From Acidobacteriota bacterium (GTDB lineage: Bacteria; Acidobacteriota; Blastocatellia; RBC074): DNA of 5,937 bases. Position 1 is the first letter of the stretch, and each line of letters starts with the position of its first letter. The translations under genes and the position numbers were made by a program. The stretch lies in NCBI GenBank assembly GCA_017991275.1, contig JAGNMH010000375.1:1-5937 (forward strand). The letters are read 5' to 3'. Of this stretch, positions 1-5,937 are shown in pieces. The notes beneath the pieces are model-generated. The model was not told where the DNA came from. It searched no databases and worked only from the letters and a program-made list of their open reading frames with translations.

Positions 1-2
1 TT

Positions 3-941
<939 letters not shown>

Positions 942-963
942 TTCCAGTTACGATGAAATTCGT

Positions 964-1965
964 ATGGGCAAGAAGGCAATCCTGATCACGCTGGCAATTC
1001 TTCTAGGCGCGGTGACGCTTGGGTTAATACGATGGGGTCGTTCGCCTCGTCTGGAAGAAGTCCGGTTTCAAAACGGAGAGGTCACACTGGCTGGGACGCT
1101 CTATGTTCCCTCAGGAACCGGCCCGCATCCTGCGGTGATATTCATTCACGGCTCAGGCGATGACAGCCGGGAAACCTATCGTTACTACGCTGACATTCTG
1201 GCAAGGCGCGGGATTGCCGGTCTGATTTATGACAAACGCGGCGTTGCTGCTTCGACAGGAAGTTGGAGAGCAAGCCCGTTCAGCGCACTAGCGGACGATG
1301 CGCTGGCGGGCGTCAATTTTCTCATGGGGCTTTCGGCGATTGACGCAAAACGTATCGGAGTCTGGGGCGGAAGCGAAGGAGCGATTATCGCGCCGTGGGC
1401 AGCTTCACGATCCGCTGATGTCGCATTTGTCGTGATGCAAGCGGCGACCGGCGTGACGTTTGCGCAGCAAAACCTTTATCAAAACGAGCTCCAGTTGCGA
1501 GCCGTTACCAACTCAGAAGCAGATGTCGCGCAGGGGCTGAACATTGTGAATTTGCAGCAGCATTACGCACGGACGGGAACCGGCTGGCAGGCGTATGCGG
1601 ATGCCAGACAGGCTGTTCAAGAAAAGGCGTGGGCTTCGGCGCTAGGTTCGCTTCTGTCGCCGGACAATTGGTGGTGGAATTGGTATTGCACCAAGATGGA
1701 TTACGACCCAATCCCGATGCTTGAGAAAGTCCGCGTTCCGGTGCTGGCAGTGTGGGGAGGGGATGACGTGCTTGTGCCGGTGGCGGAAAGCCGCGCCGCC
1801 ATCGAAGCTGCTTTCACGCGAGGCGGTAACCGCAATGTCACCTGTCGCGTATATGCCGGTGCTGACCATAGCATTCAAACAGAGAGTTGGTTACACGGGC
1901 GCAGACCGGAACCGAGCTACATGGATTTGTTGAGTGAGTGGATTCAAAAACAAACCCAAAAATAA
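964..1965 (+). CDS. Alpha/beta-fold hydrolase with N-terminal membrane anchor or signal peptide
   Basis: A 333-residue serine hydrolase of the alpha/beta fold, probably an esterase or peptidase-like enzyme acting outside the cytoplasm. Residues 5-22 are hydrophobic (AILITLAILLGAVTLGLI) after a KK pair, which fits an uncleaved anchor or signal peptide. The oxyanion-hole motif HGSG is at 62-65, the nucleophile elbow GGSEG at 135-139 (Ser137), the likely acid at Asp267 or Asp268 in WGGDD, and the catalytic His302 in GADHS, in the canonical order. A Trp-rich stretch (NWWWNWY, 235-241) lies in the cap or lid region. The ATG at 964 is the only start that keeps the hydrophobic N-terminus. No strong Shine-Dalgarno site is visible, so it may depend on coupling to the upstream iorB. 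It lies between an iorB and an iorA, which is not where those genes usually have a neighbour. Substrate unknown. Confidence 0.85.
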   Translation: MGKKAILITLAILLGAVTLGLIRWGRSPRLEEVRFQNGEVTLAGTLYVPSGTGPHPAVIFIHGSGDDSRETYRYYADILARRGIAGLIYDKRGVAASTGSWRASPFSALADDALAGVNFLMGLSAIDAKRIGVWGGSEGAIIAPWAASRSADVAFVVMQAATGVTFAQQNLYQNELQLRAVTNSEADVAQGLNIVNLQQHYARTGTGWQAYADARQAVQEKAWASALGSLLSPDNWWWNWYCTKMDYDPIPMLEKVRVPVLAVWGGDDVLVPVAESRAAIEAAFTRGGNRNVTCRVYAGADHSIQTESWLHGRRPEPSYMDLLSEWIQKQTQK

Positions 1966-2005
1966 ACAGTGATGCCGGAATAAAGGCGTCCAGCTTACCC
2001 GTTGC

Positions 2006-2010
2006 GAGGA
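2006..2010 (+). promoter_or_regulatory. Ribosome binding site of iorA (decides the start)
   Basis: GAGGA lies 8 nt before the ATG at 2019. The same frame has an earlier ATG at 1938, but that one lies inside the end of the hydrolase gene and would add 27 residues of unconserved sequence, so 2019 is the better start. Confidence 0.7.
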
Positions 2011-2018
2011 AAATTTTT

Positions 2019-2519
2019 ATGATCAAGCTGAAAGTAAACGGAAAGAGTCAGCAATTTAACGGCGCCCCGGACACTCCGTTGCTCTGGGTATTGCGCGACG
2101 AACTCGACCTGAAAGGAACGAAGTTCGGTTGCGGCATGGGGTTGTGTGGAGCTTGCACAGTTCACCTGAATGGCAGACCGGTGCGCTCGTGTTCAACGCC
2201 GGTTTCGGCTGCGACCAATGCTGCGGTGACGACGATTGAAGGACTTTCGCCGGATGGTTCGCATCCGGTGCAGGTCGCCTGGCAGGAACTGGATGTTCCG
2301 CAATGTGGTTACTGTCAAGCCGGGCAAATTATGTCGGCTTGTGCGTTGCTGGCGAAAACTCCTAAGCCAACGGACGCGGACATGGATTCGGCGATGAACG
2401 GGAATCTGTGCCGCTGCGGAACTTACCTGCGCGTTCGCGCCGCCATTCATAAAGCCGCAGAAGCTACGGCTGCAAACACTAAATCAACTCCGACTTCCCG
2501 CAAGGGTGGCACGAAATAA
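2019..2519 (+). CDS. iorA: Two-[2Fe-2S] iron-sulfur subunit of isoquinoline/aldehyde oxidoreductase (IorA-like)
   Basis: A 166-residue small subunit of a xanthine dehydrogenase-family hydroxylase. It carries electrons from the molybdenum site of IorB towards an external acceptor. The N-terminal plant-ferredoxin-type domain has cluster ligands Cys38, Cys43, Cys46 and Cys58 (GCGMGLCGAC motif, then SCS). The C-terminal four-helix domain has Cys96, Cys99, Cys131 and Cys133 (QCGYCQAGQ and NLCRCGTY). All eight ligands are present and the length is normal, so the protein looks functional. The tail after residue 150 is low-complexity (Thr/Ser/Lys-rich) and probably flexible. In canonical loci iorB follows immediately. 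Here the next gene encodes a PQQ-like propeller, and only a 3' remnant of an iorB lies beyond it. The partner may therefore be the IorB encoded upstream (3-941) or one elsewhere in the genome. Confidence 0.94.
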   Translation: MIKLKVNGKSQQFNGAPDTPLLWVLRDELDLKGTKFGCGMGLCGACTVHLNGRPVRSCSTPVSAATNAAVTTIEGLSPDGSHPVQVAWQELDVPQCGYCQAGQIMSACALLAKTPKPTDADMDSAMNGNLCRCGTYLRVRAAIHKAAEATAANTKSTPTSRKGGTK

Positions 2520-2524
2520 GGAAA
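2518..2524 (+). promoter_or_regulatory. Ribosome binding site of the PQQ-like propeller gene
   Basis: AAGGAAA overlaps the iorA stop codon (TAA 2517-2519) and lies 7 nt before the ATG at 2532. It implies translation tightly linked to iorA. By position it could be the original ribosome site of the iorB expected after iorA; that is inference. Confidence 0.6.
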
Positions 2525-2531
2525 CACAATC

Positions 2532-3776
2532 ATGAAGGTTTTATTTTCACTGGCGCTACTTTGCGCGTTTGCGTTGTTGCCGTTGACTGCTGGCACGGTT
2601 GCTCCTGAATCCGAATGGCCGCAATGGCGCGGGCCGCAGCGCAACGGTTTGTCGAGCGAAACGGGCTTGCTCAAACAATGGCCGGAGAAAGGCCCGGCTA
2701 CTGTTTGGTCAATCGCCAATCTTGGTGAAGGTTACGGCTCAGTGGCGATTCGTGGTGAGCGTATCTATGTGCAAGGCACAAGCGGTGAAGGCAAGAGTAC
2801 CGTGTTCGCGTTGAACCGCACGGATGGCAAACAGATTTGGTCGGTCGCCTTTAGGCCGCGTTTGGATCAGGACAAAGGCAACGGGCCGCGCGGCACACCT
2901 ACATTGGATGGCGACCGCATGTACGTGCTGACAGAGAATGGCGATCTGGCTTGCTTGCGCGAAAAAGATGGTTCTTCGGTGTGGAGCAAAAACATCCTGA
3001 AAGAGTTTGGCGGCAGCAATCCACGCTGGCTAATCAGCGAATCGCCGCTGATTGACGGCAACAAGTTGATCGTGTCACCAGGCGGCAAAGAAGCAGGCAT
3101 CGTCGCGCTGGACAAAATGACGGGCAAAGAGATTTGGCGCACCAAAGAATTAACGGCTCAGGCAGGTTATGCGTCAAACATCATTGCTGAAGTGGGCGGA
3201 GTCCGCAGCTATCTAAACTTCACTTCAAACGCGGCAGTCGGCGTGCGCGCCAGCGATGGCAAATTGATGTGGAGCTACAACAAAGTTGCCAACAACGTAG
3301 CCAATTGCGCGACGCCGGTTTTTGCCGATAACAAAGTGTTCTTTTCGTCGGCTTATGGAACCGGTGGAGCCTTGCTCAACCTGAAGGCGGAGAACGGCGA
3401 GATCAAAGCAGAAGAAGCCTACTTCACGCGCGAGATGATGAACCATCACGGTGGAATGGTTTTGGTTGATGGTTATCTGTACGGCTTTTCAAACGCGATT
3501 CTGACTTGCATCGAATTCAACACAGGCAAAGTAATGTGGAAAGACCGCAGTGTAGGCAAAGGCTCGATCACCTACGCAGACGGGATGTTGTATCTGCTCG
3601 GCGAAAAACAAATGGTCGGACTGGCCGAAGCCAATCCGACGGCTTATGTCGAAAAAGGTCGCTTTCCGATCAACGACAGAGGCTGGGATAGCTGGGCGCA
3701 TCCGGTGGTCATTGGCGGCAAGCTTTACATCCGCAATCAAAATGAGTTGACTTGCTATGACGTGAAAGGGAAATAA
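2532..3776 (+). CDS. Secreted PQQ-like beta-propeller repeat protein
   Basis: A 414-residue protein with a signal peptide (about residues 1-21: K2, a hydrophobic core LFSLALLCAFALLPL, then small residues). It is followed by EWPQWRGPQRNGLSS (28-42), a motif common at the mature N-terminus of exported PQQ-like (PQQ_2/BamB-type) propellers in Acidobacteriota and Planctomycetota. Propeller blades show as recurring 'aLd..tGk.iW' strands: VFALNRTDGKQIWS (91-104), LACLREKDGSSVWS (139-152), IVALDKMTGKEIWR (190-203), VGVRASDGKLMWS (236-248), LTCIEFNTGKVMWK (324-337) and LTCYDVKGK at the end. These repeats give structure, not a defined reaction; PQQ binding is not shown and no catalytic residues can be assigned. 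It could be a binding or scaffold protein in the periplasm. It starts 12 nt after iorA and takes the place of iorB. Its TAA stop directly adjoins iorB-homologous sequence. Confidence 0.9.
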   Translation: MKVLFSLALLCAFALLPLTAGTVAPESEWPQWRGPQRNGLSSETGLLKQWPEKGPATVWSIANLGEGYGSVAIRGERIYVQGTSGEGKSTVFALNRTDGKQIWSVAFRPRLDQDKGNGPRGTPTLDGDRMYVLTENGDLACLREKDGSSVWSKNILKEFGGSNPRWLISESPLIDGNKLIVSPGGKEAGIVALDKMTGKEIWRTKELTAQAGYASNIIAEVGGVRSYLNFTSNAAVGVRASDGKLMWSYNKVANNVANCATPVFADNKVFFSSAYGTGGALLNLKAENGEIKAEEAYFTREMMNHHGGMVLVDGYLYGFSNAILTCIEFNTGKVMWKDRSVGKGSITYADGMLYLLGEKQMVGLAEANPTAYVEKGRFPINDRGWDSWAHPVVIGGKLYIRNQNELTCYDVKGK

Positions 3777-4118
3777 AGTCTGGGTCGCCAGAGGCATCGG
3801 CGCCACATCATCAACGTCGGTGCCTCTGAAAACCTGACGCAGGGTGCAATCGTGGACGGCATGAGCGAAATGTTGCAGGAGATTTCCTTGAAGAATGGCC
3901 GAGTTGTGCAATCGAACTATCATCAACATCCGCTGGTGAAGATGTCGCAAACGCCACCCATCGAAGTCCACTGGATCAAATCCAACAACTCGCCGACAGG
4001 TTTGGGCGAACCAGCACTGCCGCCAATTCTGCCCGCGATTGCCAATGCCGTTTTTTCGGCGACAGGCGAACGTATTCGCACGATGCCGATGACGAAGCAG
4101 GGCTTTAGTTTCGCGTAA
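3775..4118 (+). pseudogene. 3' remnant of a second iorB-like gene (copy B), frameshifted
   Basis: The sequence starts at the stop codon of the propeller gene. In frame 3775 it reads KVWVA, as in the intact iorB; after about 14 nt of altered sequence the match continues in another frame (HIINVGASENLTQGAIVDGMSEMLQEISLKNG...) to MPMTKQGFSFA and TAA. By hand alignment the last 85 residues match those of the gene at 3-941 at about 69 positions, including GLGEPALPPILPA with the catalytic Glu. Relative to that gene, the interval between VWV and HIIN is one nucleotide shorter, which breaks the frame. The remaining open frame (ATG at 3852, 88 residues) lacks almost all of the protein and cannot form an enzyme. 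The divergence from the first copy indicates a paralogue rather than a very recent duplication. Confidence 0.85.
3789..3828 (+). repeat. Inverted repeat (13-bp stem, 14-nt loop) just after the propeller gene
   Basis: CAGAGGCATCGGC (3789-3801) pairs with GTCGGTGCCTCTG (3816-3828) over 13 positions, two of them G-U type. It begins 12 nt after the propeller stop codon and spans exactly the point where the iorB remnant changes frame. No T-run follows on either strand, so it is not a standard intrinsic terminator, though it could protect an mRNA 3' end. Confidence 0.6.
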
Positions 4119-4138
4119 ATGCTTTCTGAAAGAGAAGC

Positions 4139-4198
4139 GTGAGCGAAAAAACCTGCAATCGTCCTCCTGCATGGCTTCTGGGGAGCAACTCGGAACTT
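4139..4198 (+). pseudogene. Short frameshifted leader of an alpha/beta hydrolase gene
   Basis: From the GTG at 4139 the codons read (M)SEK; after a run of six A the next frame reads KPAIVLLHGFWGATRN and stops at the TGA that overlaps the ATG of the next gene. Removing one A joins the two into MSEKPAIVLLHGFWG, a very typical N-terminus of a small alpha/beta hydrolase whose HG motif starts the oxyanion hole. Only about 60 nt remain; no nucleophile elbow follows. A purine-rich AGAGAAG precedes the GTG but with very short spacing. It is probably the left-over start of a gene whose body was replaced by the oxidoreductase gene. Confidence 0.55.
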
Positions 4199-5176
4199 AT
4201 GAAAGCAGCATGGTATGAAAAACAAGGCGCAGCACGCGACGTTTTGACCGTCGGCGAAATGGACGCAGCCCAGCCGCTCCCAGGTGAAGTACGGATTCGC
4301 GTGGCCGCTTCAGGCATCAATCCGGGCGACGTAAAAAAGCGTCAGGACGCCTTCGGATATGGACTGTCTTATCCGCGTATCATCCCGCACAGCGACGGCG
4401 CAGGAACGGTTGACGCTGTGGGCGAAGGCGTATCAGAGGAGTGGATCGGGCGGCGCGTGTGGTGTTATGGGGCGCAAACTTATCGCCCCTTCGGTACTGC
4501 TGCCGAATACACTGCTGTGCCTGTGGCGCAGGCGGTTTCATTACCCGCGAATGTTTCGTTTGAGCAGGGGGCTTGTCTCGGTATTCCCGGCCTCACCGCG
4601 CATCGGGCGGTTCACGTGGCAGGCCCAGTTGAGGGACGCACCCTGCTGGTGCAAGGCGGCGCAGGAGCGGTTGGTGCTTTCGCCGTGCAACTCGCGCATC
4701 GCGCGGGAGCGCGCGTCATCGCTACTTGCCGTTCTGAACGCGACCAGGAAATCGCCGCGCGTGCAGGGGCAGACAGAGTCTTACTCTCGGATGAATCCTT
4801 AGTGCTGCGGGTCCGTGAATTCGCTCCCGACGGCGTCCATCACATCGTTGAAGTGGCTTTTGGCGCGAACATCGAAACGGACATTGCAATCCTGGCGCAA
4901 GGTGGTGCTATCGCCACTTACGCCTCAGATGTATTCAGGCCGGAAATTCCGTACTGGCCTCTCGTCTTCAGCAACGCCAGCGTGTTCTTTATCGGGAGTG
5001 ACGATGTACCGATGGATGCGAAGATGGAAGCTGCGCGCGCCATCAATCAGGCGCTTGAGGCAGGGTGGCAGGGGCCGGAGATTGCCGCAACATTTCCACT
5101 TGATGAGATTGCCGCAGCGCACGAATTCGTCGAACGCCCGGCCAAGTCTGGTCGTGTGATCGTAACAATTTCCTGA
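4199..5176 (+). CDS. Zinc-free medium-chain oxidoreductase, NADPH:quinone reductase type
   Basis: A 325-residue member of the medium-chain dehydrogenase/reductase superfamily, cytosolic and NAD(P)H-dependent, of the quinone oxidoreductase (Qor/zeta-crystallin) branch. The N-terminal GroES-like domain shows GEVRIRVAASGINPGDVKKR (29-48) and PHSDGAGTVDAVGEGV (63-78). The Rossmann domain shows VQGGAGAVGAFAVQLAH (151-167), the nucleotide-binding glycine motif of quinone reductases, then RVIATCRS (172-179). The structural-zinc cysteine cluster of alcohol dehydrogenases is absent. The C-terminus (FPLDEIAAAHEFVERPAKSGRVIVTIS) is complete and normal for the family. I chose ATG 4199, since MKAAWYEK is the family start; the same frame is open back to GTG 4139 but that part reads as out-of-phase hydrolase leader. 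Ribosome sites are weak (GGGAG at 4181, 13 nt away). The TGA stop lies within sequence homologous to iorB. Substrate unknown. Confidence 0.92.
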   Translation: MKAAWYEKQGAARDVLTVGEMDAAQPLPGEVRIRVAASGINPGDVKKRQDAFGYGLSYPRIIPHSDGAGTVDAVGEGVSEEWIGRRVWCYGAQTYRPFGTAAEYTAVPVAQAVSLPANVSFEQGACLGIPGLTAHRAVHVAGPVEGRTLLVQGGAGAVGAFAVQLAHRAGARVIATCRSERDQEIAARAGADRVLLSDESLVLRVREFAPDGVHHIVEVAFGANIETDIAILAQGGAIATYASDVFRPEIPYWPLVFSNASVFFIGSDDVPMDAKMEAARAINQALEAGWQGPEIAATFPLDEIAAAHEFVERPAKSGRVIVTIS

Positions 5177-5318
5177 AATCTAACAATCCACCGATAATCC
5201 GCCGCCAGGACTTGGCGAACCTGCGCTGCCGCCGATTCTGCCTGCGATTGCGAATGCGGTGTTCACGGCTACGGGCGAACGCATTGGCACGATGCCAATA
5301 ATGAAGCAAGGCTTCAGC
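5167..5318 (+). pseudogene. 3' remnant of a third iorB-like gene (copy C), frameshifted
   Basis: From 5170 the sequence reads FLKSNNPP, matching HFLKTNNPP of the intact iorB, then after an imperfect 11-nt tandem duplication (5185-5195 and 5196-5206) it continues in another frame as NPPPGLGEPALPPILPAIANAVF, then ATGERIGTMPIMKQGFS. By hand count 33 of the 37 residues from GLGEP onward match copy B. The first 10 nt overlap the end of the oxidoreductase gene, whose stop codon is inside TTTCCTGAAA. The usual final FA and stop codon are missing: homology ends at AGC (5316-5318), where sequence of the reverse-strand lectin-like gene begins. It cannot encode a functional protein. Confidence 0.8.
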
Positions 5319-5670
5319 CAAAATTATTGGCATATTCATACCGCCGGCCATTGACTGCAAAATAGAGAAAGCCGCTTTTATTTGACGTGATCGGGCTGGC
5401 TTTACTGACTTGAAAATAGTTCGTTTGATCTGCCTCAGTTGTGCCAATCCAACCAACTAATGACCCGGGATCGGTTTGCCGGAAAGTATGGTTGCCGGAG
5501 GCTTTCGCCATCTTATCTCCCATAACCGTAAAGGTTTGTCCAATACCAGTTTGATGTAGTCCCTCGGCGCCAACCAAGATGCTGTCTCCTGGCAGAACTC
5601 TGATTCCGGCGTCTGTCGCTTGTTGGGTGGCATCAACCGCAATGTTCTTAATCGTTATCGTTGCGTTCAC
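5314..5670 (-). CDS. PA-IL/LecA-like beta-sandwich domain, truncated at the C-terminus
   Basis: The open frame gives 118 residues from a GTG at 5670 and resembles the PA-IL (LecA) galactose-binding lectin fold. Signs are GIRVLPGDSILVGAEGL (22-38), like the NPGDVITIVAAGW strand of LecA, then DPGSLVGWIG (67-76), and NKSGFLYFAVNGRRYEYANNFG (97-118), which aligns with the calcium/sugar loop YNDVPGTYGNNSG. The paired Asn (115-116) are kept; the loop Asp and Thr ligands are replaced by Gly108 and Glu112, so calcium-dependent sugar binding may be lost or changed. The last strand (SFSVNI in LecA) is missing: the frame hits a TGA supplied by iorB-like sequence. The frame is open upstream to 5727 (TPKTIAQTSAVQVN), no ribosome site precedes the GTG, and no signal peptide is seen, so the 5' end may be lost too. 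It is probably a fragment. Confidence 0.6.
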   Translation of the reverse strand: MNATITIKNIAVDATQQATDAGIRVLPGDSILVGAEGLHQTGIGQTFTVMGDKMAKASGNHTFRQTDPGSLVGWIGTTEADQTNYFQVSKASPITSNKSGFLYFAVNGRRYEYANNFG

Positions 5671-5734
5671 CTGTACAGCGGAAGTTTGCGCGATAGTTTT
5701 AGGCGTTTGTGTGTCAGTTTTTCTGTCTCACCAA

Positions 5735-5758
5735 TTGCCGATGACAAAGCAAGGCTTT
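5735..5758 (+). pseudogene. Very short iorB 3'-tail match (copy D)
   Basis: The 24 nt encode LPMTKQGF, followed by RFVS, and match the tail MPMTKQGF-SFA of the iorB copies. Against copy B (4083-4106) there are three mismatches by eye. No iorB similarity is visible upstream, where the lectin-like sequence lies, and the family stop codon is not kept. Alone the match would be weak. Its orientation, and its place after yet another gene segment, make a remnant plausible. Confidence 0.45.
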
Positions 5759-5783
5759 CGTTTTGTGTCGCCCATCAGTGAAT

Positions 5784-5937
5784 TCAGTTCGCTGCTTTCG
5801 TCTCAAGCCGCAGGAACCGCGCGGCATTGTTGTACAGGATGTCGCGTTTTTGCTGAGGCGTCAGGTACTGCGCGTTTTGAATGATGCTGATTGAATAAGC
5901 CATGAGCTTTGGCCAAATCATTTGGTCGGTTCCGAAC
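5784..5937 (-). CDS. C-terminus of an amidohydrolase-family (TIM-barrel) metal-dependent hydrolase, partial
   Basis: The last 50 residues of a gene entering from the right edge on the minus strand, ending at the TGA whose complement is 5784-5786. The residues read FGTDQMIWPK at the start and AQYLTPQQKRDILYNNAARFLRLE near the end. F/G-S/T-D-x-M followed by 'lt..qk..Il..NaarflrL' is the closing signature of amidohydrolase_2 (Pfam PF04909) proteins, where the Asp of the GTD motif is the metal and proton-transfer residue at the last barrel strand. The catalytic HxH at the N-terminus is outside the window. The end looks natural, so the gene may be intact. It converges on the mosaic region, with its stop about 25 nt from the fourth iorB-tail match. 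Confidence 0.88.
   Translation of the reverse strand, partial: FGTDQMIWPKLMAYSISIIQNAQYLTPQQKRDILYNNAARFLRLETKAAN

Noticed and set aside
1938..2018. Upstream ATG giving iorA 27 extra residues.
   Set aside because: It lies inside the hydrolase gene, the added residues are not family-like, and a good GAGGA site marks the ATG at 2019.
3789..3828. Rho-independent terminator for the propeller gene.
   Set aside because: The stem is long enough, but the loop is large and no T-run follows on either strand.
3489..4172. Long minus-strand open frame (227 codons) opposite the propeller end and iorB copy B.
   Set aside because: It is antisense to recognisable plus-strand protein sequence. Its residues (His/Arg/Phe-rich) match no family, and similar antisense frames occur opposite the other iorB copy (258-794), as expected from this codon usage.
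5579..5884. Plus-strand open frame of 101 codons starting at 5579.
   Set aside because: It runs antisense to the lectin-like domain and to the amidohydrolase end, and only contains the short iorB-tail match by chance of frame; no independent family signal.

Overview
The window looks like one stretch of a bacterial chromosome, most likely a soil Acidobacteriota (class Blastocatellia is a guess). The guess rests on the gene mix: isoquinoline 1-oxidoreductase-type (IorA/IorB) molybdenum hydroxylase genes, a secreted PQQ-like propeller protein with the N-terminal W-P-Q-W-R-G-P motif, and an amidohydrolase ending in LYNNAARFLRL. No rRNA, tRNA, CRISPR array, transposase or integrase is visible.

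Plus-strand layout: the 3' part of an iorB-type molybdopterin-binding subunit gene (3-941), an anchored alpha/beta hydrolase (964-1965), an iorA-type two-[2Fe-2S] subunit (2019-2519), and a secreted PQQ-like beta-propeller protein (2532-3776). Then come a degraded 3' remnant of a second iorB (about 3775-4118), a short frameshifted alpha/beta-hydrolase leader (4139-4198), an intact zinc-free MDR/quinone-oxidoreductase-type gene (4199-5176), and a third iorB 3' remnant (about 5167-5318). On the minus strand are a LecA/PA-IL-like domain truncated at its C-terminus (5314-5670) and, beyond a fourth and very short iorB-tail match (5735-5758), the 3' end of an amidohydrolase running in from the right edge (5784-5937).

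The main observation is the mosaic structure. The last codons of iorB occur four times in one orientation (906-929, 4083-4106, 5292-5315, 5735-5758), each time after a different set of genes. The homologous part shortens from left to right: an open gene, then about 340 nt, about 150 nt and about 25 nt. Two unrelated genes (PQQ-like and MDR) have stop codons lying exactly at or inside the start of the iorB homology, and the lectin-like gene is cut where iorB sequence begins. This could reflect repeated integration or recombination into an iorB 3' end, decay of tandem iorA-iorB paralogues, or misassembly among paralogues. The sequence alone does not decide between them.

Functionally, IorA would pass electrons through its two [2Fe-2S] clusters from the molybdenum site of an IorB partner. 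Next to this iorA the expected iorB body is missing and a PQQ-like propeller gene occupies its place, so this IorA must pair with the upstream IorB or one elsewhere, or be an orphan.
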